DNA from: an uncultured Alphaproteobacteria bacterium
GTDB taxonomy: Bacteria > Pseudomonadota > Alphaproteobacteria > RF32 > CAG-239
Length of the DNA: 64,000 nt
Reading direction: 5' to 3'
NCBI GenBank assembly: GCA_944393665.1
Contig: CALYAX010000008.1
Span: forward strand, 1-64,000
Position numbers and translations under genes: made by a program. Of the stretch, positions 26,314-35,004 are shown one piece after another. Numbering within the stretch: the stretch's first letter is position 1; each line of letters starts with the position of its first letter. The notes under the pieces were generated by a model that did not search any database, had not been told where the DNA came from, and saw only the letters and a program-made list of their open reading frames with translations.

Positions 26314-28146
26314 ATGACAACCTTCCGATTTCTTAAGACTGTAACTCTGGGACTGGCGGTTTTGCTGGCTGCCTGTACGGCGGATAAGAATTCCGCCGGG
26401 ATAACGGCAAAAAACCAGGATCTGGTTTTTACGGGCGAACCGGAACCGGTTAAGGGCAAAATCGACGTTTATCAGTCTATGGCGCGGGCGGCAAAATATA
26501 ATGTTGACGCGGCCAGCATCAGTCTGAGCAAAAAAATATATAACCAGAATCCGAATCTGAAACCGGAAGATATCATCGCCAATGTGCTTAACAGCAACAT
26601 AAGCGACAGCAATCCGCTGTATAATATGTCTCGGGTGCTCGATTTTGCGGTGATTTATGCCATGACCAATCTGGATGCCGGCAGTGAATATGTGAATAAT
26701 AACTTTTATAACAAATCGGCCCAGCATCTGGCACTGGCGGCAATCCGCGCGCATCAGGACGCCTGGTGGGCTGACCGGCACGACCGCGAAATTGAGCGGA
26801 TGATCCGCCAGCAAACCAAGACAGTTAAAGAACTGGCCGCTAAAGAAGAGCGTCTGGGCAAGCTGAGCAAAGAAGAAATCTATTATAAAAAGAATCTTGA
26901 AGTTGCGCTTTTGAAACTGGCGGAACTGCAAAAGGCGCTGGCCTTTAACAAGATGGAATTCGCCCAGCTGGCAAAAGTGGGGCCGAAAGAGATTGATTTG
27001 GAAGGACGGCGGTTTTACCAGCTGGAGGATTTTGACAAGACCTACACGCTGGAAATCTTTCAGGAGGCGGCGGTACGCAACCGCAATGAATTTGCCAAGG
27101 GCAAGGAGAGCCTGATTAATTACAGTTTTGACGAAGTGCGCGGCAATGTCATCCGCAAATATCCGCTGATAGAGCGGCTGGATATTAACGGGCTCAACAT
27201 AGAAGACGATGTTTATTACAAAGAATTGCAGAACCGGGTTTTGCAGATTGCCGACAATCTGATGGTTGCCGTCAGCGAGTACCGCCAGGCAAAACCGGGG
27301 ACAGCCACCAAAGAAGCTTTTAAACGCCGGGCTTATGACGAGCTGGGAGCCGCAATTTTGGAGCAGGTAGAGATTAATTTCCGGCTGGTGGAGCGGGCAG
27401 ACATCGATTATGAGAATATTGAAAAAGAAATTTCTTTGCAAAAACAGGAAGTGCGCAAGCTCAACAAAAGTTATAAGATGTCTGCGGATCAAAAGCTGGA
27501 ACTGTTGAATGCCCAGATCAAACTGATTGAAACCGAACGGCAGGCCGCACAGATTCTGGCGGAGAGAGCCGTTGCGCTGCGCAGCCTTTATTTCAGCGCC
27601 GGACTGACGCCTTTTTCAAAAACGGTTTTGCGGGCGCCGGTCAAGGACGTGTCAGCGGTTTTGAAAACCGGTTTTAACCGCGATGTTGTTGAAATGTTGG
27701 CTGCGGCCGCGACTCCGGCGCTGCGGGAAAACAATCCGCAAAGCAATGACTGGGCCAAAAAGCCCAACTGGCTGGAAGAACTGATGAAAAATCCGGGGGC
27801 TGCCGGACGGGGGACGGGAACCGGAAGAAAAGTTCAGGGAACAGCCGGAAAGGGTAAAGCATTTGCTGACGGGCAGGACGGCGGACGGTTTTCCGTTTAC
27901 GGGCCGGAAGCTGATAATCTGAAGGTTTTGCAGCTGGGTGCCTATGAGCAGAAAGAAAATGCTGCTGCGGACTGGCAGCGGTTGTCAGAGCAGTTTACGG
28001 TTTTGAAGAATTATCAGCCGCAGCTTCAACAGGGAGGCAGCAACGGCCGGGTATTGTTCAGGCTGGTTATCAGCGACGACAAGGGCGGGCTGCGGCAAAT
28101 CTGCAATCAAATGAGGGCCGCCGGCGCTGACTGCATGCTGCGTTAG
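26314..28146 (+). CDS. Large lipoprotein with coiled coil and C-terminal SPOR-like domain
   Basis: Start ATG at 26314 gives MTTFRFLKTVTLGLAVLLAA then C, a lipoprotein signal. The frame also opens at 26281. About 610 residues. Residues 30-430 are helical and charged with TolC-like helices (MARAAKYNVDAASISLSKKI, VALLKLAELQKALAFNKMEF). A Gly/Lys-rich linker near 500-530 leads to a C-terminal domain of about 75 residues (LKVLQLGAYEQKENAAADWQ ... GADCML) that looks like SPOR, which binds denuded peptidoglycan. An envelope protein joining membrane and wall is likely. Precedes the pentapeptide and VirD4-like genes on the same strand. Confidence 0.7.
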   Translation: MTTFRFLKTVTLGLAVLLAACTADKNSAGITAKNQDLVFTGEPEPVKGKIDVYQSMARAAKYNVDAASISLSKKIYNQNPNLKPEDIIANVLNSNISDSNPLYNMSRVLDFAVIYAMTNLDAGSEYVNNNFYNKSAQHLALAAIRAHQDAWWADRHDREIERMIRQQTKTVKELAAKEERLGKLSKEEIYYKKNLEVALLKLAELQKALAFNKMEFAQLAKVGPKEIDLEGRRFYQLEDFDKTYTLEIFQEAAVRNRNEFAKGKESLINYSFDEVRGNVIRKYPLIERLDINGLNIEDDVYYKELQNRVLQIADNLMVAVSEYRQAKPGTATKEAFKRRAYDELGAAILEQVEINFRLVERADIDYENIEKEISLQKQEVRKLNKSYKMSADQKLELLNAQIKLIETERQAAQILAERAVALRSLYFSAGLTPFSKTVLRAPVKDVSAVLKTGFNRDVVEMLAAAATPALRENNPQSNDWAKKPNWLEELMKNPGAAGRGTGTGRKVQGTAGKGKAFADGQDGGRFSVYGPEADNLKVLQLGAYEQKENAAADWQRLSEQFTVLKNYQPQLQQGGSNGRVLFRLVISDDKGGLRQICNQMRAAGADCMLR

Positions 28147-28221
28147 ACTTGTAAAAATGTTTGTCAAAAGGCAAATAATGCTTTATGATAAGCTGATAGT
28201 TGACCTGAACGGAAGCTGCCG

Positions 28222-29412
28222 ATGACCGACGAAAACGATAAAAAAAATTTTGATTTCAGCGCTATTCGTACCAAAATGAAGAATAATCAGAGCCATTATG
28301 AAAAAAATGACTCTGGTAAGGCAATTGATTTTAAAAATCCGGGGAGCGAAGGCGGTATTTCCTGGCATGCCGTTTCACAGGCAGCGGGGCCTGTCAGCGG
28401 CCGCAGTAATTTTATGAGTTCAATTGATTTTGTCGGTAAAAATCTGGAAAACGGCAAGTTTGCCAATGAGAATCTGCAAAATGCCAATTTTTCGGTTGCG
28501 AATCTGACCGGGGTGGATTTGTCGGGAGCGGATCTGCGCGGGGCTGACTTTTCGGGTGCCAATCTGACAGACGCCAATTTGTCGGGAGCCGATTTGTCCG
28601 GCGCGGTATTGTCGGGAACGGTGCTGCACCGGACTAACTTTACCGGGGCCAGGCTGAACGGTGTGAAACTGACAGAAGCAGATTTGGAAGACGCTATTCT
28701 GCTGGGGATTGAAATTGATGCCATCGGCATTGAGGAACTGCAGAATCTGATTGAATATCTGGCTAAGTATTATCCTCATAAGCTCAATCTGACCAAATTA
28801 AACCTGACACTTTTGAATTTGGCGAAGATTGACCTCAGCAAAGTAAGTCTGCGCGGCGTTGATTTTACCGGCTGTGATTTTACCGGGGTTAATATTATGG
28901 AGCTGGATTTAAGTGAATGCATTATTACTCCCCAGCAGATTGCCCAGGCTCTGGGGCGGGTTCCAAGCAAAGACGAGCTGGCTAAAATTCTGGCGCCAAA
29001 GAAGAAAAAAACCAAGGGGTTTGACGGGGTTGACATGTCATCGATTTTCCTCGGTGACGGCAAGGAATTTGGTGTCTGGGACGTTATTCATGATAAAGGA
29101 ATCAGCGTTGAGTCGCTGCTGAAAGTCGGGAAGAAAATTTTCAGGCACGGTGCCGAAAAGCCTCCGGTCAAAGATGAAGAAATTCTCAAAAATATTAAAT
29201 CGGAGCGGGAGCTGGAAGTAAAGTCCCATAACGAAGAGCTGCGCAAGATTATTGAGGAGCGCAAACGCCGGACTTTGGAGGAAAGGGCTGCTATGAAAAA
29301 ACAATTCCAGCAGGAAGTGGCTCCCGAGAAAATCGAAGAAAAACCCAAAGAAATTGAAAAAGAAGCGGTGCGTGAGCGGATAATATCCATGCGTGACCGC
29401 GGCCGCGACTGA
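28222..29412 (+). CDS. Pentapeptide-repeat protein
   Basis: Protein of 396 residues. Residues 75-165 carry about 16 tandem A(D/N)LxX repeats (LTGVDLSGADLRGADFSGAN and on), giving a right-handed quadrilateral beta-helix. A second shorter run follows at about 190-235 (LNLTKLNLTLLNLAKIDLS). The C-terminal third is highly charged and helical (EERKRRTLEERAAMKKQFQQ), probably coiled coil. Lacks a signal peptide. Lies 21 bases before the VirD4-like gene, so both are probably made together. The family includes DNA-gyrase mimics and secreted effectors. Which applies here is unknown. Confidence 0.88.
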   Translation: MTDENDKKNFDFSAIRTKMKNNQSHYEKNDSGKAIDFKNPGSEGGISWHAVSQAAGPVSGRSNFMSSIDFVGKNLENGKFANENLQNANFSVANLTGVDLSGADLRGADFSGANLTDANLSGADLSGAVLSGTVLHRTNFTGARLNGVKLTEADLEDAILLGIEIDAIGIEELQNLIEYLAKYYPHKLNLTKLNLTLLNLAKIDLSKVSLRGVDFTGCDFTGVNIMELDLSECIITPQQIAQALGRVPSKDELAKILAPKKKKTKGFDGVDMSSIFLGDGKEFGVWDVIHDKGISVESLLKVGKKIFRHGAEKPPVKDEEILKNIKSERELEVKSHNEELRKIIEERKRRTLEERAAMKKQFQQEVAPEKIEEKPKEIEKEAVRERIISMRDRGRD

Positions 29413-29433
29413 TTTTGAAACGCAGGCAAAACC

Positions 29434-31812
29434 ATGGGCGTAAAACTCAGTATCGAAAAGCAGGAAACACCGGCGAAAGCGGCCTTAAAGACTGCCGGTG
29501 TCTTTTTATTTGCCTTACTGTGTTTGCTGATAGCAATGCTGGTGACTTTGGCGCTGGCGCATCTGGCCCGTTTCGGCATTAACGAATCCAGTTTGAAGGC
29601 TTTGGAGGCTTATTGGACGCGGATAGAAAATAATCCGCTGTTGCTGCTGACTTTTTACGGAAACTGGTGGGAGATTTTTACTTCGGAGCTGGTGCAGGGC
29701 CGTTGGCATCATGCTGTTTTGTGGCTGCCGCTGCTGGCACCGGTTTTATTTGCGGCAATTTTGCTGCTGGCTTTTGTGCGGAGTTCTTATTCTTTTTCGC
29801 TGTGGTATGTTTTAAATCATCATTTTGCGCGGTTGGACGATATTGAAAAAATGGGTTTGACCCGGGGAATAAATCTGGTTCTGGGGCAGTTTCAAGAACA
29901 TATTTTGGGAATCAGCAAGCCTTCGGCCATACTGTGTTTCGGCGAGGCGGGCAGCGGGAAAACGTCCAGCGTTGCCATTCCGTCGATTTTGCGGAGTGAT
30001 AATTGCAGCATTATCGCCATGGACAACAGCGGGACATTGGCCAAATATACCAGCGGTTACCGGGCGACGCTGGGACCGGTATATTATTTTAACTGGGATT
30101 TGCAGGACGACCCCGACAAAGGAAGCTATTATCCGCGCTGGAATCCGCTGGCTCCGGGAAATCTGCCGCCCAAAGGCGATTATCGCGATGATTATTTGAA
30201 TTTTTTAGCGGGGTTTTTAATTTCTTATGATACCCGGACAACGAAAGACAATTACTGGGAATGGCTGGCTTGTACGGCATTATACGGGTTCTTGCAGTTT
30301 TTGACCGATAAAATCAGCCAGGCAGAAGCCAATGATTATTTTTTGAACCAAATTCTTGAAAAAGGACGCCTGACAAAAGAGGATAAAGATACCCTGCTCA
30401 GTTATTATGCCTTAATGCCCGAGCCTTACGGACGCCAGGCGATGGAAAAAATTAAAAGAGACAAGCTTTCGGTGGATGATTATTTTCCGATCGGCAGCTG
30501 GGAGGGAATTCCGGAAGTTTGGCAGGGGAAAGAGCTGTCTTTGAGCATGTTAACCGACTGGCTGATGTATCATTATCTGGAGAGCCGGACAGTTAATGCC
30601 CAGAGCGCGGATTGGAAAGACTGGCTGGAAACCCTGCTGGTGGAAGCCCGGCTGTTTAATTACTGCTGCGAGGCGTTTACCGGGCTGCAATCGGTAACTT
30701 ATCTGTCGCGGAAACAGCGGCAGATTATGCTTCCGATGGTTTTAAAACCGTTGAAAATTTTTCGCAATCCGATGGTGCGGGAGCGGACCAGCGGCAATGA
30801 TTTTTGTCTCGGCGAGCTGCGCGGGGTCAAAAATTATGAAACCAAAAACTGGGAACCGGTTACCATTTACTGCACGGCCAACACCAAGAGTACTAAATTT
30901 ATCAGCCGGCTGTTTACGGAAATTATGCTGCGGCGGAATTTGAGCGATTATAAATTTAAAGGGCCTTTTCCGCTGTTGGCAGTGCTGGAAGACGTGGGCC
31001 AGATGCTGGAGGTGAAAACGCTGGGTGAGGCGGTTTCTAAAGGGCCGCGCCACAAATTGTCGGTTTTGATGTTATGCAACAGTCTGCATAATCTGGAAAT
31101 GATTTATGGCAAAGAGGCGCTGGAGAATCTGGTTGCCAATACGAACTACAAAATTGTGATGGGCGAAGATAACCGGCGTCTCAGCCGGCAGTTGGACAAG
31201 CTGGCCGCTTTTGCGACCCGGTCGGTGCAGATTCCGGCAGATAACAGCCGCAAATGGCTGCGGGTTAAAAAAGGTCATGCCGATGCTAATTATTACCACC
31301 GGATTGCGCGGAAACTCCTGGCCCGCCGGAATTTGAGCATAGCGACCCGGGGTTGGCAGGTTCTGCTGGCCGAGGGGTATTATCACCGTCCGGTTTTGAC
31401 CAAAAGCCTGCATTTTCTGGCGGATGAAAAGTTTAAGGAAAAAGCGCTGATGGGAACCAGCTATCTTCTTAAAGACGAGATTTTGAAACGGCGCAACCGC
31501 CAAGATGACATTGTGCCCGGCGGCGAAGATTTTCTTTACAGCGAGGTGGCGGGAATCGGAGATGAAGCGGAGCTCGATATGTATATGAGTTCGGTTTATG
31601 ACCAGGTGATTGACAAGGTTCAGCAGTCGCCGGACCGCAAAAGTGTTTTGGCTGATGAAATTTCAAGCCGCTGGGCTACCGCTGACAGCAAAACGGCAAC
31701 GGGGGCTCATGGCGGACGGACCGAAGATACGGAAGGCGACTGGTGGCTGAAGGAAGGGGCTTTTGCCGGAGAAAAAGAATCGACAGCGGTCAATCCTTTT
31801 GCAAAAAAATAG
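29434..31812 (+). CDS. VirD4/TraG-like type IV secretion coupling ATPase
   Basis: Protein of 792 residues. Two membrane segments at about 20-45 and 94-116, then a cytoplasmic RecA-like ATPase with Walker A FGEAGSGKTSS near 169-179. Coupling-protein hallmarks follow: AMDNSGTLAKYTSGY, PRWNPLAPGN, LLAVLEDVGQM (Walker B region), LSVLMLCNSLHNLEMIYG and NTNYKIVMG. Such proteins deliver protein or DNA substrates to a type IV secretion channel. No other channel gene is in the window. In Rickettsiales the secretion genes are scattered, so the rest may be elsewhere. Co-transcribed with the pentapeptide gene. Confidence 0.85.
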   Translation: MGVKLSIEKQETPAKAALKTAGVFLFALLCLLIAMLVTLALAHLARFGINESSLKALEAYWTRIENNPLLLLTFYGNWWEIFTSELVQGRWHHAVLWLPLLAPVLFAAILLLAFVRSSYSFSLWYVLNHHFARLDDIEKMGLTRGINLVLGQFQEHILGISKPSAILCFGEAGSGKTSSVAIPSILRSDNCSIIAMDNSGTLAKYTSGYRATLGPVYYFNWDLQDDPDKGSYYPRWNPLAPGNLPPKGDYRDDYLNFLAGFLISYDTRTTKDNYWEWLACTALYGFLQFLTDKISQAEANDYFLNQILEKGRLTKEDKDTLLSYYALMPEPYGRQAMEKIKRDKLSVDDYFPIGSWEGIPEVWQGKELSLSMLTDWLMYHYLESRTVNAQSADWKDWLETLLVEARLFNYCCEAFTGLQSVTYLSRKQRQIMLPMVLKPLKIFRNPMVRERTSGNDFCLGELRGVKNYETKNWEPVTIYCTANTKSTKFISRLFTEIMLRRNLSDYKFKGPFPLLAVLEDVGQMLEVKTLGEAVSKGPRHKLSVLMLCNSLHNLEMIYGKEALENLVANTNYKIVMGEDNRRLSRQLDKLAAFATRSVQIPADNSRKWLRVKKGHADANYYHRIARKLLARRNLSIATRGWQVLLAEGYYHRPVLTKSLHFLADEKFKEKALMGTSYLLKDEILKRRNRQDDIVPGGEDFLYSEVAGIGDEAELDMYMSSVYDQVIDKVQQSPDRKSVLADEISSRWATADSKTATGAHGGRTEDTEGDWWLKEGAFAGEKESTAVNPFAKK

Positions 31813-31871
31813 CTGTTATTTGGCGCAAAATCTGCTAAGCTGAAAGCAAATAAAAACGAATCGGTATCAAG

Positions 31872-33185
31872 ATGGAAGAAACCTTATTTTCAAATCAGGT
31901 CAAACGCCCGCTGGCTGACCGGCTGCGTCCGCAGTCGCTGTCGGAAGTGGTGGGACAGGATCATGTGGTGGGGGAGAATGCCCCGCTGGGCAGAATGGTT
32001 AAGGCCGGCAAGATAACCTCGTTTATTTTGTGGGGGCCTCCCGGCTGCGGCAAAACGACGATTGCCCGGCTGATTGCAGAAAATACCAATTTGTATTTTG
32101 AACAGATTTCGGCGGTTTTTTCGGGTGTGGCCGATTTAAAGCGGGTCTTTTCTTACGCGCAGGAGCGCCGTGCTACCCAGGGAAAAGGAACGCTGCTGTT
32201 TGTTGATGAAATTCACCGTTTTAATAAATCTCAGCAGGACGGGTTTTTGCCGTATGTTGAAGACGGAACGATTATTCTGGTCGGGGCAACGACGGAGAAT
32301 CCGTCATTTGAACTGAACGCGGCGTTGTTGTCGCGCTGCCAGGTGTTTGTGCTTAACCGTCTGAATGAAGAAAATTTTGAGGAACTGCTGCAGCGGGCGG
32401 AGCGTGAAACCGGTCGCAAGCTTCCGGTTGATGAAGAGGCGCGCCAGTTCATGAAAGATACGGCCGACGGTGACGGGCGATATATTTTGAATCTGGCGGA
32501 AAGTGTCTGGAATTATGCCCAAAACGGTGAAATTTTTGATAAGGAAAGCATTGTTCAGATTATCCGTTCGCGGGCGCCGGTTTACGATAAAGGGCGCGAC
32601 GGGCATTATAATCTGATTTCGGCCGTTCATAAATCGCTGCGCGGTTCAGATGTCGATGCGGCTCTCTATTGGGTGGCCCGAATGCTCGAAGCCGGGGAAG
32701 ATCCCAAATATTTGTTGCGGCGTTTGAACCGTTTTGCAGTGGAAGATGTGTCGCTGGCTGATCCTAACGCGGTGGTTCAGGCCACGGCCTGCTGGGATAC
32801 TTATGAACGTCTGGGCTCGCCGGAAGGAGATTTGGCGATTTATCAGTTGGCCGCTTATCTGGCGACGGCGCCAAAGTCTGTCGGGGTTTATAAGGCCCAT
32901 TATGCGGCTAAAGACCTGGCCCGCAGGACAGGTTCCCTGATGCCGCCGAAAAATATTCTCAATGCGCCGACCAAACTGATGAAACAGCTGGGTTACAGCG
33001 AGGGATACGAATATGATCCTGATACCGAAGATGGTTTTTCCGGCGCTAATTATTTTCCGGAGGGCGTTAAGCGGACAAAACTTTATTTTCCGGTTGACCG
33101 CGGGTTCGAGCGGGAAATTAAGAAGAGAATTGAATATTTTGACAAGCTGCGGGCCGAAAAACAAAGCCGCAAAGCGGGCAGCTGA
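31872..33185 (+). CDS. rarA: Replication-associated recombination protein A (MgsA/RarA)
   Basis: AAA+ ATPase of 437 residues acting at stalled forks. Begins with RPLADRLRPQSLSEVVGQDH. Walker A is WGPPGCGKTT, Walker B FVDEIHRFNKSQQD, sensor 1 GATTENPSFELN, and the C-terminal part has LISAVHKSLRGSDVDAALYW and the MGS tetramerisation motifs. Typical length and organisation. Confidence 0.96.
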   Translation: MEETLFSNQVKRPLADRLRPQSLSEVVGQDHVVGENAPLGRMVKAGKITSFILWGPPGCGKTTIARLIAENTNLYFEQISAVFSGVADLKRVFSYAQERRATQGKGTLLFVDEIHRFNKSQQDGFLPYVEDGTIILVGATTENPSFELNAALLSRCQVFVLNRLNEENFEELLQRAERETGRKLPVDEEARQFMKDTADGDGRYILNLAESVWNYAQNGEIFDKESIVQIIRSRAPVYDKGRDGHYNLISAVHKSLRGSDVDAALYWVARMLEAGEDPKYLLRRLNRFAVEDVSLADPNAVVQATACWDTYERLGSPEGDLAIYQLAAYLATAPKSVGVYKAHYAAKDLARRTGSLMPPKNILNAPTKLMKQLGYSEGYEYDPDTEDGFSGANYFPEGVKRTKLYFPVDRGFEREIKKRIEYFDKLRAEKQSRKAGS

Positions 33186-33206
33186 TAGTATGGAGCCAAG
33201 TGAAGA

Positions 33207-33566
33207 ATGTATGGTCTTTTAGGGATTTTTATCGGCGGCGGTGCCGGTTCGGTGCTGCGGCATTTGTTGGCAAGCCGGATCGGGTCGCATTGGGGGATTA
33301 TGACGGTTAATATCCTTGGGGCGCTTTGTATAGGGATTTTGTTTGAGTGGCTGGGCAGTAAAACTAATTTGCGCCAGGAATGGCGGGCTTTCCTGATGAC
33401 CGGGCTGCTTGGCGGGTTTACGACTTTTTCGACCTATATGCTGGATTTCGGTCTGCTGGTGAACAATCACCGCAGTACGGAAGCGGTTTTGTATTTGTTG
33501 GGATCGCTGGTTGCCGGCGTGTCAGGATTGTTTGCCGGCATGGCCTTGGGACGTTTGGCTGTTTGA
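33207..33566 (+). CDS. crcB: Fluoride exporter CrcB/FluC
   Basis: Membrane protein of 119 residues that acts as a dimeric fluoride channel. Four membrane segments. Motifs are GGGAGSVLRHLLASRI, MTVNILGALCIGIL and LLGGFTTFSTYMLD (Phe and Thr of the pore). Starts 22 bases after the rarA stop codon, without a fluoride riboswitch between them. It is slightly shorter than usual. Confidence 0.93.
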   Translation: MYGLLGIFIGGGAGSVLRHLLASRIGSHWGIMTVNILGALCIGILFEWLGSKTNLRQEWRAFLMTGLLGGFTTFSTYMLDFGLLVNNHRSTEAVLYLLGSLVAGVSGLFAGMALGRLAV

Positions 33567-33637
33567 TGATAGTCATTGACAAAAATTTTTGTCATTGATA
33601 TTTTGACCTTATTCATAAAAATTAAAATGTATGAATT

Positions 33638-33970
33638 ATGGAAAACAAACAAAGAAATCTTCGGAATTGTTCTGCTTTCGGAGAACCGCAGCGCGGTATT
33701 GTCATAACCACCCCGCAGAGAAATGCTGTTCCTGAAACGGAAAGAACAGAATTAAAGTCCACGGGATTAAAAAGATGTCCGTTGTCTTTGACGTTAAAGG
33801 AAATGGTGGACGAGGGGCTGGCGCTGCTCGGCAGACAGCTCAGAATTTTGCAGATTCCGGAACCGGTTGAAGAGGAAAACCAGGTGAGACTGCGGGTTCC
33901 CCGGAAAATCGGCGAAGCTGACCCGAAGCCGAAAGGAAAAATAAGACTCCGGCGGGTTTTGGAGTATTAA
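33638..33970 (+). CDS. Hypothetical 110-residue basic protein
   Basis: Cytoplasmic, rich in Arg, Lys, Glu and Pro. A short helical segment near 58-80 (LTLKEMVDEGLALLGRQLRI) is the only structured part. Ends RLRRVLEY. No family recognised. Followed closely by a terminator, which supports a real transcript. The start codon lacks an evident ribosome site. Confidence 0.45.
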   Translation: MENKQRNLRNCSAFGEPQRGIVITTPQRNAVPETERTELKSTGLKRCPLSLTLKEMVDEGLALLGRQLRILQIPEPVEEENQVRLRVPRKIGEADPKPKGKIRLRRVLEY

Positions 33971-33971
33971 A

Positions 33972-34014
33972 AATAAAAAAATCATAACCAGTTTCGGTTA
34001 TGATTTTTTTTATT
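33972..34014. terminator. Bidirectional Rho-independent terminator
   Basis: Stem AAAAAAATCATAACC / GGTTATGATTTTTTT, loop AGTTTC, then more T residues. Confidence 0.85.
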
Positions 34015-34068
34015 TGTAAATTAGCGGTTCTTCAATTAAACTCGGAGCAATTGTTAAAGGAGTTGAAA

Positions 34069-35001
34069 ATGTCCGGTGTTGAAATTGTAAAAGTTAAATC
34101 GATTGACGATGGAATGCGGCTAAACCGCTGGTTTTTGAAATATTATCCGGCGCTGACGCTGGGGCGTCTGCAAAAACTGCTGCGTACCAAACAGATTAAA
34201 GTCAACGGCCAACGTGCCGAAGCCGGATTGAAGCTGGGCACCGGTGATGAGGTACGCGTTCCGCCGCTGAATCTGGAAGCGGCTGAGGAACAGCGGGGGC
34301 GCCGGCTGTCGCCGCGTGATGCGGAAATGATGGTCCGGATGGTGGTTTATAAAGATGACCATATCATTGTTTTAAACAAACCGTCGGGGCTGGCGGTGCA
34401 GGGAGGCACCAACACCAGCCGCCATATTGACGGTATGCTGGAGGCGCTGCAGTTTGAGATGGAGGAAAATCCGCGGCTGGTTCACCGTATAGACAAAGAT
34501 ACCAGCGGGCTGCTGGTTTTGGCGAGAACCCGCAAAGATGCCGAACTGCTGACACAGGCCTTCCGGGAAAGGGATTTGCATAAAACCTATCTGGCACTTG
34601 TCCGAGGCTGTCCCAAACCTATGAGCGGGCAAATTAAAGCCCGGCTTGAAAAATGCGGCGAGAAGTCCGTTATCAGCGATGAGGGCAAAACCGCCCTGAC
34701 TGATTACCGGGTGCTGGACCATGCCGGAGAAAAATATGCCTTGGTTGAAGCCTGTCCGCAGACCGGCAGGACGCATCAGATCCGGGCTCATTTAGAGTCA
34801 ATCGGCTGTCCGATTATCGGTGATGACAAGTATTTCGGCGGCGAACGCTGCAAGCTGAATAATCTGGCGGATAAACTTTTTTTGCATGCATACAAAATTG
34901 ATTTATCGGGTTTATATAATAAAAAAATGGTGATTACGGCACCGCTGCCGGAACATTTCCGGCAGGCGTTTGAGCAGTTGGGAATTGAATTTAAGGAGTA
35001 A
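34069..35001 (+). CDS. RluC/RluD-family ribosomal pseudouridine synthase
   Basis: ATG at 34069 with AAAGGAGTTGAAA upstream. Protein of 310 residues. N-terminal S4 RNA-binding domain (GRLQKLLRTKQIKVNGQRAE), then the synthase domain with catalytic Asp in HRIDKDTSGLLVLARTR. Further motifs are YLALVRGCPK and PQTGRTHQIRAHLESIGCPI. RluC (23S positions 955, 2504, 2580) is the best guess, from the short S4-plus-catalytic form. The AsmA-family gene begins three bases after the stop codon. Confidence 0.9.
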   Translation: MSGVEIVKVKSIDDGMRLNRWFLKYYPALTLGRLQKLLRTKQIKVNGQRAEAGLKLGTGDEVRVPPLNLEAAEEQRGRRLSPRDAEMMVRMVVYKDDHIIVLNKPSGLAVQGGTNTSRHIDGMLEALQFEMEENPRLVHRIDKDTSGLLVLARTRKDAELLTQAFRERDLHKTYLALVRGCPKPMSGQIKARLEKCGEKSVISDEGKTALTDYRVLDHAGEKYALVEACPQTGRTHQIRAHLESIGCPIIGDDKYFGGERCKLNNLADKLFLHAYKIDLSGLYNKKMVITAPLPEHFRQAFEQLGIEFKE

Positions 35002-35004
35002 ACA

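Noticed and set aside
33186..33206. Fluoride riboswitch before crcB
   Set aside because: Only 21 bases lie between rarA and crcB, too short for the structure.
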